Positions 54,688 to 63,657 of a DNA stretch of 64,000 nt are shown one piece after another. The stretch's first letter is position 1. Each line of letters starts with the position of its first letter. The translations under genes and the position numbers were made by a program. This stretch comes from Zestomonas carbonaria (GTDB taxonomy: Bacteria > Pseudomonadota > Gammaproteobacteria > Pseudomonadales > Pseudomonadaceae). The notes under the pieces were generated by a model. The model was not told the origin of the DNA. It was given only the letters and a program-made list of their open reading frames with translations, and searched no databases. The stretch spans positions 90,916-154,915 of the forward strand of contig NZ_CAJFCI010000039.1 in the NCBI RefSeq assembly GCF_904061905.1, given 5' to 3'.

Positions 54688-55827
54688 GTGGCTATCGATA
54701 TCAACTGGATCCGCGACGACGCCAGCCTGGCGCAGCATTGCGCGACCTGGCAGAAGCTGCCCTTCGTGGTGCTGGACACCGAGTTCGTGCGGGTCGACAC
54801 CTTCTATCCCCTGGCCGGCCTGGTGCAGGTCGGCGACGGCAGCGCCGCCTGGCTGATCGATCCCCTGCTGATCGGCGACTGGGCGCCCTTCGCCGCGCTT
54901 CTGGAGAACCCGGCGGTGGTCAAGGTGCTGCACGCCTGCAGCGAGGACCTCGAGGTCTTCGAGCGACTGGTCGGCGCGCTGCCGACCCCGCTGTTCGACA
55001 CCCAACTGGCCGCGGCCTACCTCAACCTCGGCTTCTCCATGGGCTATTCGCGGCTGGTGCAGGAGGTGCTGGGCGTCGAGTTGCCCAAGGGCGAGACCCG
55101 TTCCGACTGGCTGCAGCGCCCGCTGTCGCCGACCCAGCTCAGCTATGCCGCCGAGGACGTGCTGCATCTCGCCGAACTCTACGAGGCGCTGCTGCCCAGG
55201 CTGTCCGCCGAGAAGAACGCCTGGCTGCTGGAGGACGGTGAGGAGCTGCTCGCCAATCAGCGCCGCGTCACGCCGCCCGAGGAAGCCTACAAGGACGCCA
55301 AGCTGGCCTGGAAACTGGCGCCCCAGCAACTCGCCGTCCTGCGCGCGCTGTGCATTTGGCGCGAGCGCGAGGCGCGGGCGCGCAACCAGCCGCGCAACCG
55401 CGTGCTGCGCGAGAATTCGCTGTGGCCGCTGGCGCGTTTCCAGCCGGACAACCTGGTCAGCCTGGCGCGCATCGACGACATGCACCCGCGCACCGTGCGC
55501 CAGGACGGCGAGTTCATCCTCGCGCTGATCAAGGAGGCCGCCGCGCTGCCGCCGCAGGAGTGGCCCGAGCCGTTGCCCGAGCCGCTGCCGCCGGAGGCTT
55601 CCGGCGTGCTGAAGAAGCTGCGTGCGGTCGGCCAGCGCGAGGCCGAGCGCCTAGACATGGCGCCGGAGCTGATGCTGCGCAAGAAAACCCTCGAAGCCCT
55701 GCTGAAAAGCGGCTTTCCCGCCGGTCCCTACCAGTTGCCCGAGTCGCTGCGCGGCTGGCGGCGTGAACTGATGGGCCAGGCATTGCTGGACACCTTGGCC
55801 GGCCAGACACCGGGAGTACAGGCATGA
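54688..55827 (+). CDS. rnd: Ribonuclease D
   Basis: 379 aa. The DEDD exonuclease domain shows [15 protein letters not shown] (Asp30, Glu32), [11 protein letters not shown] and [16 protein letters not shown]. Two HRDC-like domains follow ([18 protein letters not shown] and after). It trims the 3' ends of tRNA precursors and other small RNAs. The start is GTG at 54688 with AAAGGAGAG upstream. It overlaps the YcgL gene by 4 bases. Confidence 0.95.
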   Translation: MAIDINWIRDDASLAQHCATWQKLPFVVLDTEFVRVDTFYPLAGLVQVGDGSAAWLIDPLLIGDWAPFAALLENPAVVKVLHACSEDLEVFERLVGALPTPLFDTQLAAAYLNLGFSMGYSRLVQEVLGVELPKGETRSDWLQRPLSPTQLSYAAEDVLHLAELYEALLPRLSAEKNAWLLEDGEELLANQRRVTPPEEAYKDAKLAWKLAPQQLAVLRALCIWREREARARNQPRNRVLRENSLWPLARFQPDNLVSLARIDDMHPRTVRQDGEFILALIKEAAALPPQEWPEPLPEPLPPEASGVLKKLRAVGQREAERLDMAPELMLRKKTLEALLKSGFPAGPYQLPESLRGWRRELMGQALLDTLAGQTPGVQA

Positions 55828-56117
55828 AACGTATCTGCTCCATCTACAAGAGCCCGCGCAAGAACGAAATGTACCTCTACGTGCTCAAGGCCGACGCCCT
55901 GAGCAAGGTGCCGGAAGGCCTGATCGCCGCCTTCGGCGCGCCGCAGCATGTGTTCGACCTGGTCCTCAGCCCCGAGCGCCAACTGGCCCGCGAGGACATC
56001 GGCGTGGTGCTGGAGAACCTCGAAAAGCAGGGCTTCCACCTGCAGATGCCGCCGGCCGAAGAGGAATACATCGAGCACCTGCCGGAAGAATTGCTGCGCC
56101 GCAACGACCCGGTCTGA
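55824..56117 (+). CDS. YcgL domain protein
   Basis: 97 aa. [19 protein letters not shown] and [28 protein letters not shown] sequence ([19 protein letters not shown]) match the YcgL family, a small alpha/beta protein of unknown function that is found beside rnd in gammaproteobacteria. ATGA overlap with rnd shows an operon. Confidence 0.92.
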   Translation: MKRICSIYKSPRKNEMYLYVLKADALSKVPEGLIAAFGAPQHVFDLVLSPERQLAREDIGVVLENLEKQGFHLQMPPAEEEYIEHLPEELLRRNDPV

Positions 56118-56126
56118 TTTCCAACC

Positions 56127-57059
56127 ATGCCCATCCTGATCGCCGAACACGACCACATCCGTTATGCCGAACTGCTGCGCGAGGCCGATCCCGGCCTGGA
56201 GCTGCGCGGCAGCGACGACCCCGTCGAACTGGCGGGCCTGGCCGCCGACTGCCCGATCTGGCTCGGCCAGCCGGACCTGCTGGCCAACCTGCTGCGCCGT
56301 GGCCTCAAGCCCGACTGGCTGCAATCCACCTGGGCCGGCATCACGCCGCTGCTGGCGGACGGGCTGCCACGTGACTACCGGCTGACCCGCGCGGTGGGCA
56401 TCTTCGGCCAGGTGATGGCCGAGTACGTGCTCACCTACCTGCTCGCCCACGAGCGCGAGGTGCTGTCGCGGCTGACCAGCCAAGCCATGCGCCAGTGGAA
56501 CAACCGAGCGCCGCAGAGCCTGGCCGGGAGGAGGGTGCTGATCGTCGGTTGCGGTGACATCGGCCAGAGCGTGGCGCGCTTCCTGGCGCCCTTCGGCATC
56601 GAACTGTACGGCATCGCCCGCGAGCCGCGCGCCATGGAGCCATTCCGCGAGGTGGCCGGGCTGGACGCACTGGGTCGGTTGGTGGGCGAGGCCGACTACG
56701 TGATCAACCTGCTGCCGGACACCCCGGCGACCCAGGATATCTACGACGCCGCGCTGTTCGCCCGCTTCCGGCCCAGCGCGCTGTTCATCAACGCCGGGCG
56801 CGGTGTGGCGGTGGTCGACGCCGATCTGGTCGAGGCGCTGAAGGAAGGGCACCTGGCCGGCGCGGTGATCGATGTCTGCCGCCAGGAGCCGCTGCCGCCG
56901 CGCCATCCGTTCTGGACCGCCTACGGCCTGCTGATCACCGGCCACAGCTCGGCGCCGACCCAGCCGCCGCTGATGGCTGACCTGTTCCTCGACAACCTGG
57001 CGCGTTACCGGGCTGGCGAGGCGTTGCGGGGGGAAGTGGAGTTTGAGCGGGGGTATTGA
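56127..57059 (+). CDS. D-2-hydroxyacid dehydrogenase
   Basis: 310 aa. The NAD-binding motif VGCGDIG (from Val140) and the catalytic segments NAGRG (Arg), ACRQEPL-like VCRQEPLP (Glu) and GHSSAP (His) are those of the D-isomer-specific 2-hydroxyacid dehydrogenase family, near glyoxylate/hydroxypyruvate reductases. It reduces 2-ketoacids to D-2-hydroxyacids. It starts 9 bases after YcgL and is probably the third gene of the rnd operon. Confidence 0.9.
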   Translation: MPILIAEHDHIRYAELLREADPGLELRGSDDPVELAGLAADCPIWLGQPDLLANLLRRGLKPDWLQSTWAGITPLLADGLPRDYRLTRAVGIFGQVMAEYVLTYLLAHEREVLSRLTSQAMRQWNNRAPQSLAGRRVLIVGCGDIGQSVARFLAPFGIELYGIAREPRAMEPFREVAGLDALGRLVGEADYVINLLPDTPATQDIYDAALFARFRPSALFINAGRGVAVVDADLVEALKEGHLAGAVIDVCRQEPLPPRHPFWTAYGLLITGHSSAPTQPPLMADLFLDNLARYRAGEALRGEVEFERGY

Positions 57060-57192
57060 GTTGATTTTATTGGGTCCCCGCGTTCGCGGGGACCCATTGA
57101 AAACCCTCGCCACTCGGCACCCAACCCTTGGCCCCGGCCCCGCACAGCGCTAGACTCGCGCCCCTTCCCGCTATCCGCCCCGCCGCACCGTC

Positions 57193-57642
57193 ATGGCCGT
57201 CAAAGTCGAACCCTTCTGGAAACGCAAGACTCTCGCCGAACTGGACCACCAGGAATGGGAGTCCCTGTGCGACGGCTGCGGCCTGTGCTGCCTGCAGAAG
57301 CTCGAGGACGAGGACGACGGCAGTGTCTACTACACGCGCATCGCCTGCAAACTGCTCGACCTCGAGACCTGCCGCTGCAGCGACTACCCGAACCGGCGCA
57401 CGTTCGTCAGCGACTGCATCCAGCTCACCCCCGGCCAGGCCAGCGAGTTCCGCTGGTTGCCGCCGACCTGCGGCTACCGCCTGGTGGCCGAGGGGCTGGA
57501 CCTGCCGCCCTGGCACCCGCTGGTCTGCGGCGACCCGCAGGCAGTGCACCGGGCGGGTATTTCCCAGTCCGGCAACATGCTCAGCGAAACCAGCGTGAGC
57601 GAGGACGATTGGGAAGACTACCTGATCTTCCGCGCCGGCTAG
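57193..57642 (+). CDS. YcgN family cysteine-cluster protein
   Basis: 149 aa. Cys-rich segment [14 protein letters not shown] and a second set [17 protein letters not shown] look like a metal or zinc cluster (UPF0260/YkgJ-like). [22 protein letters not shown] follows. Function unknown; the family is conserved near ycgL-rnd in gammaproteobacteria. The ATG follows only a weak ribosome binding site. Unlinked to the previous gene by a 133-base gap. Confidence 0.9.
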   Translation: MAVKVEPFWKRKTLAELDHQEWESLCDGCGLCCLQKLEDEDDGSVYYTRIACKLLDLETCRCSDYPNRRTFVSDCIQLTPGQASEFRWLPPTCGYRLVAEGLDLPPWHPLVCGDPQAVHRAGISQSGNMLSETSVSEDDWEDYLIFRAG

Positions 57643-57655
57643 GCACACGCTGCAC

Positions 57656-57716
57656 GTAGCCCGGATGCAATCCGGGAAAGCCGGTGACCCTCGCCCCCGG
57701 ATTGCATCCGGGCTAC
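57656..57716. repeat. Perfect 21-base inverted repeat (GTAGCCCGG family)
   Basis: The left arm GTAGCCCGGATGCAATCCGG(G) at 57656-57676 is the exact complement of 57696-57716, with a 19-base spacer. It is the best-preserved copy of a family also at 22234-22283, 22443-22492, 46867-46926 and 53455-53479. Confidence 0.8.
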
Positions 57717-57740
57717 GTCCTGGCAGTTCCGTGTGGGGCT

Positions 57741-57920
57741 CGATGACCCTCTCCCCCGGCCCCTCTCCCGTAAACGGGAGAGGGGTGACTATCCGTCGAA
57801 CTCCGTGTGGGGTATCTGGCTTGCTTTCATGTCGGACGACTCTGGTTCCGTTATGCACGGACAGCCCCCTCTCCCATTCATGGGAGAGGGTTGGGGAGAG
57901 GGGCTTTTGGTGCCGGCCCC
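57741..57920. repeat. CTCTCCC/GGGAGAG palindromic repeats
   Basis: CCCCTCTCCCGTAAACGGGAGAGGGG (57760s-57780s) and CCCTCTCCCATTCATGGGAGAGGG (57870s-57890s) are two stem-loops in the 399 bp gap 57643-58041. The rest of the gap has no gene that I can support. The repeat reappears in related form near 63751. Confidence 0.65.
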
Positions 57921-58041
57921 CACTTCTCCACTCCCGTAAAACTCGCCGCCACGTTCCTTGTCCAACGGCCTCTGGCATTATGGTCCCGGCCCGCCGTGTG
58001 GCGGGGCCATGGACAGTCGATCACCTCAAGGAGCCGTCAGC

Positions 58042-59274
58042 GTGAAACCCATTCGTTCCCTGTTGCCATTCGTTCTCGCCGCCGCGCTCTGCACACCGGC
58101 CTGGGCGGCCAAGAAGGTCGATCTGGATTACCGGGTGCGCCTCCTGCCGGAAAGCGACCAGGCCGAGGTCAGCCTGATCCTGGAAAGCGGCAAGGCGGTG
58201 AACAGCCTGCGTTTCAATCTCGGCGACAAGGGCTACTACAGCGATTTCGAGACCGATGGCCAGGGCCAGTGGAGCCAGGAAGAGGACGGCCGTTCCGGCA
58301 CCTGGCTGCCCGGCGAGGGCAAGAGCACCCTGCGCTACCGGGTCAAGGTCAGCCATCCGCGCGACTCCGGTCGTTTCGATGCGCGGATGACCGACAAATG
58401 GGCGCTGCTGCGTGGCGACGACCTGGTGCCCAGCGCCCGGCTCGACCAGGCGCAGGGCGTGGAGCTGGTGTCGCGCCTGCAATTCGAGCTGCCCAAGGGC
58501 TGGAAGAGCGTGGAAACCGGCTGGCCGCGCATCGGCAAGAACCGTTTCCGCATCGACAACCCGGCGCGCCTGTTCGACCGTCCGACCGGCTGGATCCTGG
58601 CCGGCGAACTCGGCTCCCGGCGTGCGCGTCTCGGCGAGACCGAGGTGACGGTGGCCGCGCCGGTGGGCGAGGGCATGCGGCGAATGGATGTGCTGACCCT
58701 GCTGACCTTCGTCTGGCCGGAAGTGCAGGCGGTGTTCCCGCGCGATCCGGCCAAGCTGCTGGTGGTCGGCGCCGGCGACCCGATGTGGCGTGGCGGGCTG
58801 TCCGGGCCGAACTCGCTGTTCATGCACGCCGACCGGCCGCTGGTCAGCGAGAACGGCACCAGCTCGTTGATCCACGAACTGGTCCACGTGTTCAGCGGCA
58901 TCCGCGACACCGACCGCAGCGACTGGATCACCGAGGGCCTGGCCGAGTACTACGCCATCGAACTGCTGCGCCGCGCCGGCGGCATGAGCGAGGGGCGCTA
59001 CCAGCAGGTACGCAAGTCGCTGGGCAAGTGGAGCCGCAAGGTCACCAGCCTGCGCACCGAACAGGCCAGCGGCCCGGTCACCGCGCGCGCGGTGCTGCTG
59101 TTGCAGGAGCTCGACCGGGAAATCCGCCAGCGCAGCGAGAAGCGCTACTCGCTGGACGACGTCGCCCGTGGCCTGATGCGCCTGGACAAGGTCAGCACCA
59201 AGGACTTCGTGGGGATCAGCGAGAACCTGATCGGCGGGCCCTCCAAGGTCCTGAACACCCCGCTGCTGCGCTGA
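58042..59274 (+). CDS. Exported HExxH putative metallopeptidase
   Basis: 410 aa. Signal peptide ends at CTPAWAA. The N-terminal 150 residues form a beta-rich domain; SSLIHELVHVFSGIRD (His278, Glu279, His282) and ITEGLAEYYAIEL (Glu298) are the zinc site of a gluzincin-like or M61/MA-type peptidase. The spacing of 15 residues to the third ligand differs from classic M1/M61 enzymes. Substrate unknown. The GTG start 58042 has AAGGAG upstream; an open frame extends further without one. LysR gene follows 6 bases later. Confidence 0.75.
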   Translation: MKPIRSLLPFVLAAALCTPAWAAKKVDLDYRVRLLPESDQAEVSLILESGKAVNSLRFNLGDKGYYSDFETDGQGQWSQEEDGRSGTWLPGEGKSTLRYRVKVSHPRDSGRFDARMTDKWALLRGDDLVPSARLDQAQGVELVSRLQFELPKGWKSVETGWPRIGKNRFRIDNPARLFDRPTGWILAGELGSRRARLGETEVTVAAPVGEGMRRMDVLTLLTFVWPEVQAVFPRDPAKLLVVGAGDPMWRGGLSGPNSLFMHADRPLVSENGTSSLIHELVHVFSGIRDTDRSDWITEGLAEYYAIELLRRAGGMSEGRYQQVRKSLGKWSRKVTSLRTEQASGPVTARAVLLLQELDREIRQRSEKRYSLDDVARGLMRLDKVSTKDFVGISENLIGGPSKVLNTPLLR

Positions 59275-59280
59275 CCGCCC

Positions 59281-60168
59281 ATGCGCCGCCTGCCGTCCCT
59301 GACCGCCCTGCGTACTTTCGAGTGCGCGGCGCGGCATGCGCACTTCGGCCGTGCCGCCGCCGAGCTGTGCGTCACCGACAGCGCGGTCAGCCACCAGATT
59401 CGCCAGCTCGAGGAGCAGCTTGGCACGCCGCTGTTCGTCCGCGTCGGCCGCCAGGTACGGCCGACGCCCCAGGCGCGGCGCCTGTTGCACAGCCTGCAGC
59501 AGGCCTTCGAGCTGATCGGCGATGCCTGCGACGAACTGCGCGATCCCGGCTCGCAGGCACAACTGCGCATCGCGGTGACCGCCGAGCTGGCGCAGAAATG
59601 GCTGCTCGGCCGCCTGGCCGATTTCGGCGAGCGCCATCCGCAGATCACCCTGCATCTCTACGAGCAGCCGCTGGAGCAGGCGGTGCCCGGCGAGGAGATC
59701 GACCTGGCGGTCAGCTACGGCACCGGGCCGGAAGACGCCAGCACCTATTTCGTCCGTCCGTTGCCGGCGCTGGAGTTCTTCCCGGTGTGCAGCCCGGGGC
59801 TGTTCAACCAGCTACCGCTCAAGCACCCGCGCGACCTGGCCCGTCACTGCCTGCTGCACGACGACCAGGATGGCAAGACCTGGAGCGCCTGGCTCAGCAC
59901 CCACGCGGCCGGTGTGCAGCCGGCGCGGCATCTCTACCTAGGCCATGCCGGGCTGACCCTGGAGGCCGCCGCGCAGGGCCAGGGCGTGGCCATCGGCGAC
60001 AACCTGACCAGCGCCGAGGACCTTGCCAGCGGCCGCCTGGTACGGCCGTTCGCCGCCTCGGTGGCATCGCTCGGGCAGTACGCGCTGGTCTGCGAGCGGC
60101 TGCGCCTGGACAAGCCGGCGGTGGCGCAATTCATCGGTTGGTTCATCGATCAGTTAGAAGATCGGTGA
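59281..60168 (+). CDS. LysR-family regulator, GcvA-like
   Basis: 295 aa. RRLPSLTALRTFECAARHAH is the HTH start of the GcvA/AmpR-like subgroup, with ELCVTDSAVSHQIRQLEEQLG for the recognition helix and LRIAVTAELAQKWLLGRLADF for the effector domain. It lies 6 bases after the peptidase gene and 94 bases before aguA, all in the same direction; regulation of either is possible. The P. aeruginosa agu operon instead uses the TetR-type AguR. Confidence 0.9.
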   Translation: MRRLPSLTALRTFECAARHAHFGRAAAELCVTDSAVSHQIRQLEEQLGTPLFVRVGRQVRPTPQARRLLHSLQQAFELIGDACDELRDPGSQAQLRIAVTAELAQKWLLGRLADFGERHPQITLHLYEQPLEQAVPGEEIDLAVSYGTGPEDASTYFVRPLPALEFFPVCSPGLFNQLPLKHPRDLARHCLLHDDQDGKTWSAWLSTHAAGVQPARHLYLGHAGLTLEAAAQGQGVAIGDNLTSAEDLASGRLVRPFAASVASLGQYALVCERLRLDKPAVAQFIGWFIDQLEDR

Positions 60169-60262
60169 ATTCAGCTCAAGGGTTCCGCGATATTCGTCAT
60201 TAGTCGCGGGGCTTCCGGCGCGGGTACTGTCGGCTCATCCCATCGAACCGACGAGGTGTCCC

Positions 60263-61369
60263 GTGGCACGTACCCTGACTTCCACGCCCAAGGCCGACGG
60301 CTTCCGCCTGCCCGGTGAATTCGAACCCAAGACCCGCTGCTGGCTGGGCTGGCCCGAGCGCCCGGACGTCTGGCGCAACGGCGGCAAGCCGGCGCAGAAG
60401 GTCTGGGTGGAGATCGTCAGCGCCATCGCCAGCAGCGAGCCGGTCACCGTCTGTGCCTCCGCCGCCCAGTACGCCAACGCCCGGCGCCTGTTGCCGGCGC
60501 ATGTGCGGGTGGTGGAGATGACCTGCAACGACACCTGGTTCCGCGACAGCGGCCCGTGCTTCGTGGTCAACGACGACAGCGGCGAGGTGCGTGGCGTGGA
60601 CTTCGAGTTCAACGCCTACGGCGGCCTCGATGGCGGCCTCTACTATCCGTGGGACAAGGACGACCAGATCGCCCAGAAGATCCTCGAGATCGAGGGCTTC
60701 GACCGCTACCGCGCGCCGCTGATCGCCGAGCTGGGCGGCATCCAGAGCGACGGCCAGGGCAGCCTGCTGACCACCGAGCAATGCCTGCTCAACCGCAATC
60801 GCAACGCCCACCTGGGCAAGGACGAGGTGACCCGCCGGCTCACCGACTACCTCGGCGCCGAGCAGGTGGTCTGGCTGCCTCGCGGCTGCAAGTTCGACGA
60901 GACCGACGGCCATGTCGACGACCTCGCCTGCTTCGTGCGTCCCGGCGAAGTGGTGCTGCAATGGACCGACGACCGCGACGACCCGCAGTGGGAAATCTAC
61001 CAGGAGGCCTACGACATCCTGCGCGGCACCCGCGACGCCCGCGGCCGCGAGCTGGTGGTACACAAGCTGCCGCAGCCACGCGCGTTGGAGTGGACGGCGG
61101 AGGAGGCCGAGGGCCTCGACCAGGTCGACGGCACCCACCTGCGCCAGGCCGGCACCCGCATCTGCGCGTCCTATATCAACTACTACGCCGGCAATTCGGT
61201 GATCGTCGTGCCGCTGTTCGGCGATCCCAACGACCAGGTGGCGCTGTCGACCCTGGCCGAGCTGTTCCCGCAGCACCGCATCCTCGGCATCGAGGACTCG
61301 CGGGAAATCCTGCTCGGCGGCGGCAACGTCGCCTGCATCACCATGCCGCAGTACGCGGCCCGGAGGTAG
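60263..61369 (+). CDS. aguA: Agmatine deiminase
   Basis: 368 aa. ADGFRLPGEFEPKTRCWLGWP at the start, CNDTWFRDSGPCFVVND, ETDGHVDDLACFVRPGE (catalytic His and Asp) and GGGNVACITMPQ with nucleophile Cys358 identify it. It hydrolyses agmatine to N-carbamoylputrescine and ammonia, following SpeA. The start is GTG at 60263 with GAGGTG upstream. The next enzyme, AguB, is not encoded in the window; a polyamine-binding protein gene follows after 2 bases. Confidence 0.96.
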   Translation: MARTLTSTPKADGFRLPGEFEPKTRCWLGWPERPDVWRNGGKPAQKVWVEIVSAIASSEPVTVCASAAQYANARRLLPAHVRVVEMTCNDTWFRDSGPCFVVNDDSGEVRGVDFEFNAYGGLDGGLYYPWDKDDQIAQKILEIEGFDRYRAPLIAELGGIQSDGQGSLLTTEQCLLNRNRNAHLGKDEVTRRLTDYLGAEQVVWLPRGCKFDETDGHVDDLACFVRPGEVVLQWTDDRDDPQWEIYQEAYDILRGTRDARGRELVVHKLPQPRALEWTAEEAEGLDQVDGTHLRQAGTRICASYINYYAGNSVIVVPLFGDPNDQVALSTLAELFPQHRILGIEDSREILLGGGNVACITMPQYAARR

Positions 61370-61371
61370 CC

Positions 61372-62466
61372 ATGAAGCCGTGCACGAAGCTGATCGCCCT
61401 TGGCCTGGCCTTGGGCGCCTTGAACGCCACGGCCGCCGAGGAGGCGAAGCAGGTCAACCTGTACATCTGGGGCGAGTACCTGGCCCCGGACACCCTGTCC
61501 AGTTTCGAGCGGCGCACCGGGATCAAGGTGGTGGTCGATCATTTCGACTCGCTGGAGACCGTGGAAACCAAGCTGCTCACCGGCCGCAGCGGCTACGACC
61601 TGGTGCTGACCGCCGGCCAGCACCTGACCCGCGCCATCGCCAGCGGCGCGCTGCAACCGCTGGACAAGGAGCGGCTGCCGCATTTCCAGGGGCTCGACGC
61701 GGAGTTCACCGGGCACATGGCGGCCTTCGATCCGGGCAACCGCTACGCCGGCCTGTACGTCTGGGGGACCACCGGCTTCGGCTACCAGCAGCAGGCGATC
61801 GAGGCGCGCATGGCGGATGCGCCGGTGGATAGCTGGTCGATGCTGATGGACCCGGCGGTGGTGTCGCGTTTCGCCGATTGCGGGGTGAGCTTCCTCAACG
61901 ATCCCAACGAGGTGTTCGCCGCGGCCATGCGCTACCTGGGCCTGGACATCAACCAGCAGAACCTCGATGACCTGAAGGAGGCCGAGGAGCACCTGGCCAA
62001 GGTGCGGCCGTACATCCGCTACTTCGACAACGACCGCAACATCAACGACCTGGCCAATGGCGACACCTGCCTGGCGATGTCCTGGAACGGCAACGTGGCG
62101 ATCGCCGCCGGCCAGGCGCAGCAGGCCGGCAAGCCCTATGCGATCCACTACAGCATCCCGCGCGAGGGGACGCTGATCTGGTTCGATGCGATGGTGATCC
62201 CCAAGGACGCGCCGCATCCCCAGGCGGGGCTGGCGCTGATGGACCACCTGATGCGCCCCGAGGTGATCGGCGCGATCACCAACAACATCCACTACGCCAA
62301 CGCGGTGCCGGCGGCCGCCGCCACGGTCGCCCCGGCGATCCTCTCCGACCCGGGCACCTACCCGTCGGCGGAAGTGCGCGCCACGCTGTACACCAAGAAC
62401 GACAACGGCAAGGCCTTCAACAGGGCGCTGACGCGGGCGTTCAGCCGGTTGAAGTCGGGGTTGTAG
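61372..62466 (+). CDS. Polyamine-binding periplasmic protein (PotF/SpuD-like)
   Basis: 364 aa. Signal peptide to about Ala22, then QVNLYIWGEYLAPDTLSSFE with the conserved Trp33/Tyr36, GYDLVLTAGQHLTRAIASGAL, FLNDPNEVFAAAMRYLG, CLAMSWNGNVAIAAGQA, and EGTLIWFDAMVIPKDAPH. These match PotF/SpuD, putrescine or spermidine binders of ABC importers. Its ribosome binding site GGAGG overlaps the aguA end, so it is coupled to agmatine breakdown. Permease and ATPase genes are not in the window. Confidence 0.92.
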   Translation: MKPCTKLIALGLALGALNATAAEEAKQVNLYIWGEYLAPDTLSSFERRTGIKVVVDHFDSLETVETKLLTGRSGYDLVLTAGQHLTRAIASGALQPLDKERLPHFQGLDAEFTGHMAAFDPGNRYAGLYVWGTTGFGYQQQAIEARMADAPVDSWSMLMDPAVVSRFADCGVSFLNDPNEVFAAAMRYLGLDINQQNLDDLKEAEEHLAKVRPYIRYFDNDRNINDLANGDTCLAMSWNGNVAIAAGQAQQAGKPYAIHYSIPREGTLIWFDAMVIPKDAPHPQAGLALMDHLMRPEVIGAITNNIHYANAVPAAAATVAPAILSDPGTYPSAEVRATLYTKNDNGKAFNRALTRAFSRLKSGL

Positions 62467-62547
62467 GAGTGTGGGGTCCCGCGTTCGCGGATGACGGGGA
62501 CTCGGAGTTTCCTGCGTCTTCCCCGCGGACCCAATAAACAAATCTCT

Positions 62548-62838
62548 TCAGGCCTTCCTGGCCTCACCCAACTCCGCCAACCGCTTGCCGGCCACATCCA
62601 GTTCGCGGCGGATCTCGTCCAGTTCGGCGCGGGTTTCCGCCAGGTAGCGCTTGGCCGGGCACTGGCCGGTGATGCCTCGGGCCAGGCCGATTCCGCCGAC
62701 GGCCAGTTCCAGCAGGCCGAGCAGACCGCCTCGGCGCAGGCCCTTGCCGATCAGCAGGGCGCCGCCGCCGAGGCAGGCGGCGCGCTCCCAGCCGTGCACG
62801 TTGGGGGATTGGTGGGTCGGGGTGGCGGTATCGGTCAT
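62548..62838 (-). CDS. DUF2892 (YgaP transmembrane-like) protein
   Basis: 96 aa. WERAACLGGGALLIGKGLRRGGLLGLLELAVGGIGLARGITGQCPAKRYL fits the DUF2892 family, a two-helix membrane unit with a Cys-Pro at the end, seen also in the rhodanese YgaP. A C-terminal coiled-coil-like stretch (TRAELDEIRRELDVAGKRLAEL) is added. Function unknown. GGAGCC precedes the ATG. Not coupled to its neighbours. Confidence 0.8.
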   Translation of the reverse strand: MTDTATPTHQSPNVHGWERAACLGGGALLIGKGLRRGGLLGLLELAVGGIGLARGITGQCPAKRYLAETRAELDEIRRELDVAGKRLAELGEARKA

Positions 62839-62893
62839 GGTGGGGCTCCGTCAGGTCCTGGTCTTATCAGGGACCGCGTCTGTGCGCAGGCGT

Positions 62894-63247
62894 TCAGCCC
62901 GCGCCGTCCTTGCCCTTGAGCAGGTCGGCCAGGTTGCCGAAGGCCTTGTAGGTGGTCTTCGGCGCCTGCGGGCTGGCCGTCGAGCCTTCGGCGAAGTACT
63001 GCTGGTCGGTGTAGCGGGAGTGCTCGTTGTCGTGGCAGTAGAGGCACAGCAGCTCCCAGTTGGAGCCGTCCTCGGGGTTGTTGTCGTGGTTGTGGTCGCG
63101 GTGGTGCACGGTCAACTGGCTGAGGTTCTTGCCGGAGAACTCGCGCCCGCAGCGGCCGCAGACCCAGGGGTACATCTTCAGGGCTTTCTCGCGATAGCCT
63201 TCTTCGCGGCGGCGTTGGGCTTCGCTGGTGGTTTTCGGTGCGTTCAT
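62894..63247 (-). CDS. YajD-like HNH endonuclease family protein
   Basis: 117 aa. CGRCGREFSGKNLSQLTVHHRDHNHDNNPEDG and LLCLYCHDNEHS form the HNH fold with a CxxC...CxxC zinc site, as in E. coli YajD. It may cut DNA but no cellular role is known. It is monocistronic and co-oriented with the DUF2892 gene. Confidence 0.9.
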   Translation of the reverse strand: MNAPKTTSEAQRRREEGYREKALKMYPWVCGRCGREFSGKNLSQLTVHHRDHNHDNNPEDGSNWELLCLYCHDNEHSRYTDQQYFAEGSTASPQAPKTTYKAFGNLADLLKGKDGAG

Positions 63248-63363
63248 GGAGAGGATGGCTCGATTGATTCGTCCTGGCAGTTTAGCCCGTGGGTCGGATC
63301 GGGCGTCCCGTTGTGCCGGGTGGGATTAAGCTGGAAGCAGGTTTGCACATCCGGAGGATGACC

Positions 63364-63654
63364 ATGCTCAGGCATTTCTGGACCGTCCTGTTCCTGGCGA
63401 GCTTGCCGGTCTATGCCGCGCAGCCCGGCTCGCCGGGCACACCGACGCCGACGCCCTTCGGCCAGCCCGTGCCGTACCAGGCTCCCCGGGGGATCTCGCC
63501 CAATCATCCGCCGCTGCTGAACAACGGCAACATCCGCCAACCGACCAGCGTCACCCCCAATCCACGCGACCAGGACCTGCCGTTGCTCAAGGAGCAGTTG
63601 CGGCGCAATAGCGAGGGCATCGAACCGGAGCGGCCGAAGAAGCGCAAGGAGTAG
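63364..63654 (+). CDS. Small exported Pro-rich hypothetical protein
   Basis: 96 aa. Signal peptide MLRHFWTVLFLASLPVYAA followed by a low-complexity, Pro/Asn-rich mature part (QPGSPGTPTPTPFGQPVPY, NGNIRQPTSVTPNP) and a charged C-terminus (EPERPKKRKE). GGAGG six bases upstream sets the ATG at 63364. No family recognised. A secreted or periplasmic location is likely. Confidence 0.7.
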   Translation: MLRHFWTVLFLASLPVYAAQPGSPGTPTPTPFGQPVPYQAPRGISPNHPPLLNNGNIRQPTSVTPNPRDQDLPLLKEQLRRNSEGIEPERPKKRKE

Positions 63655-63657
63655 GTC

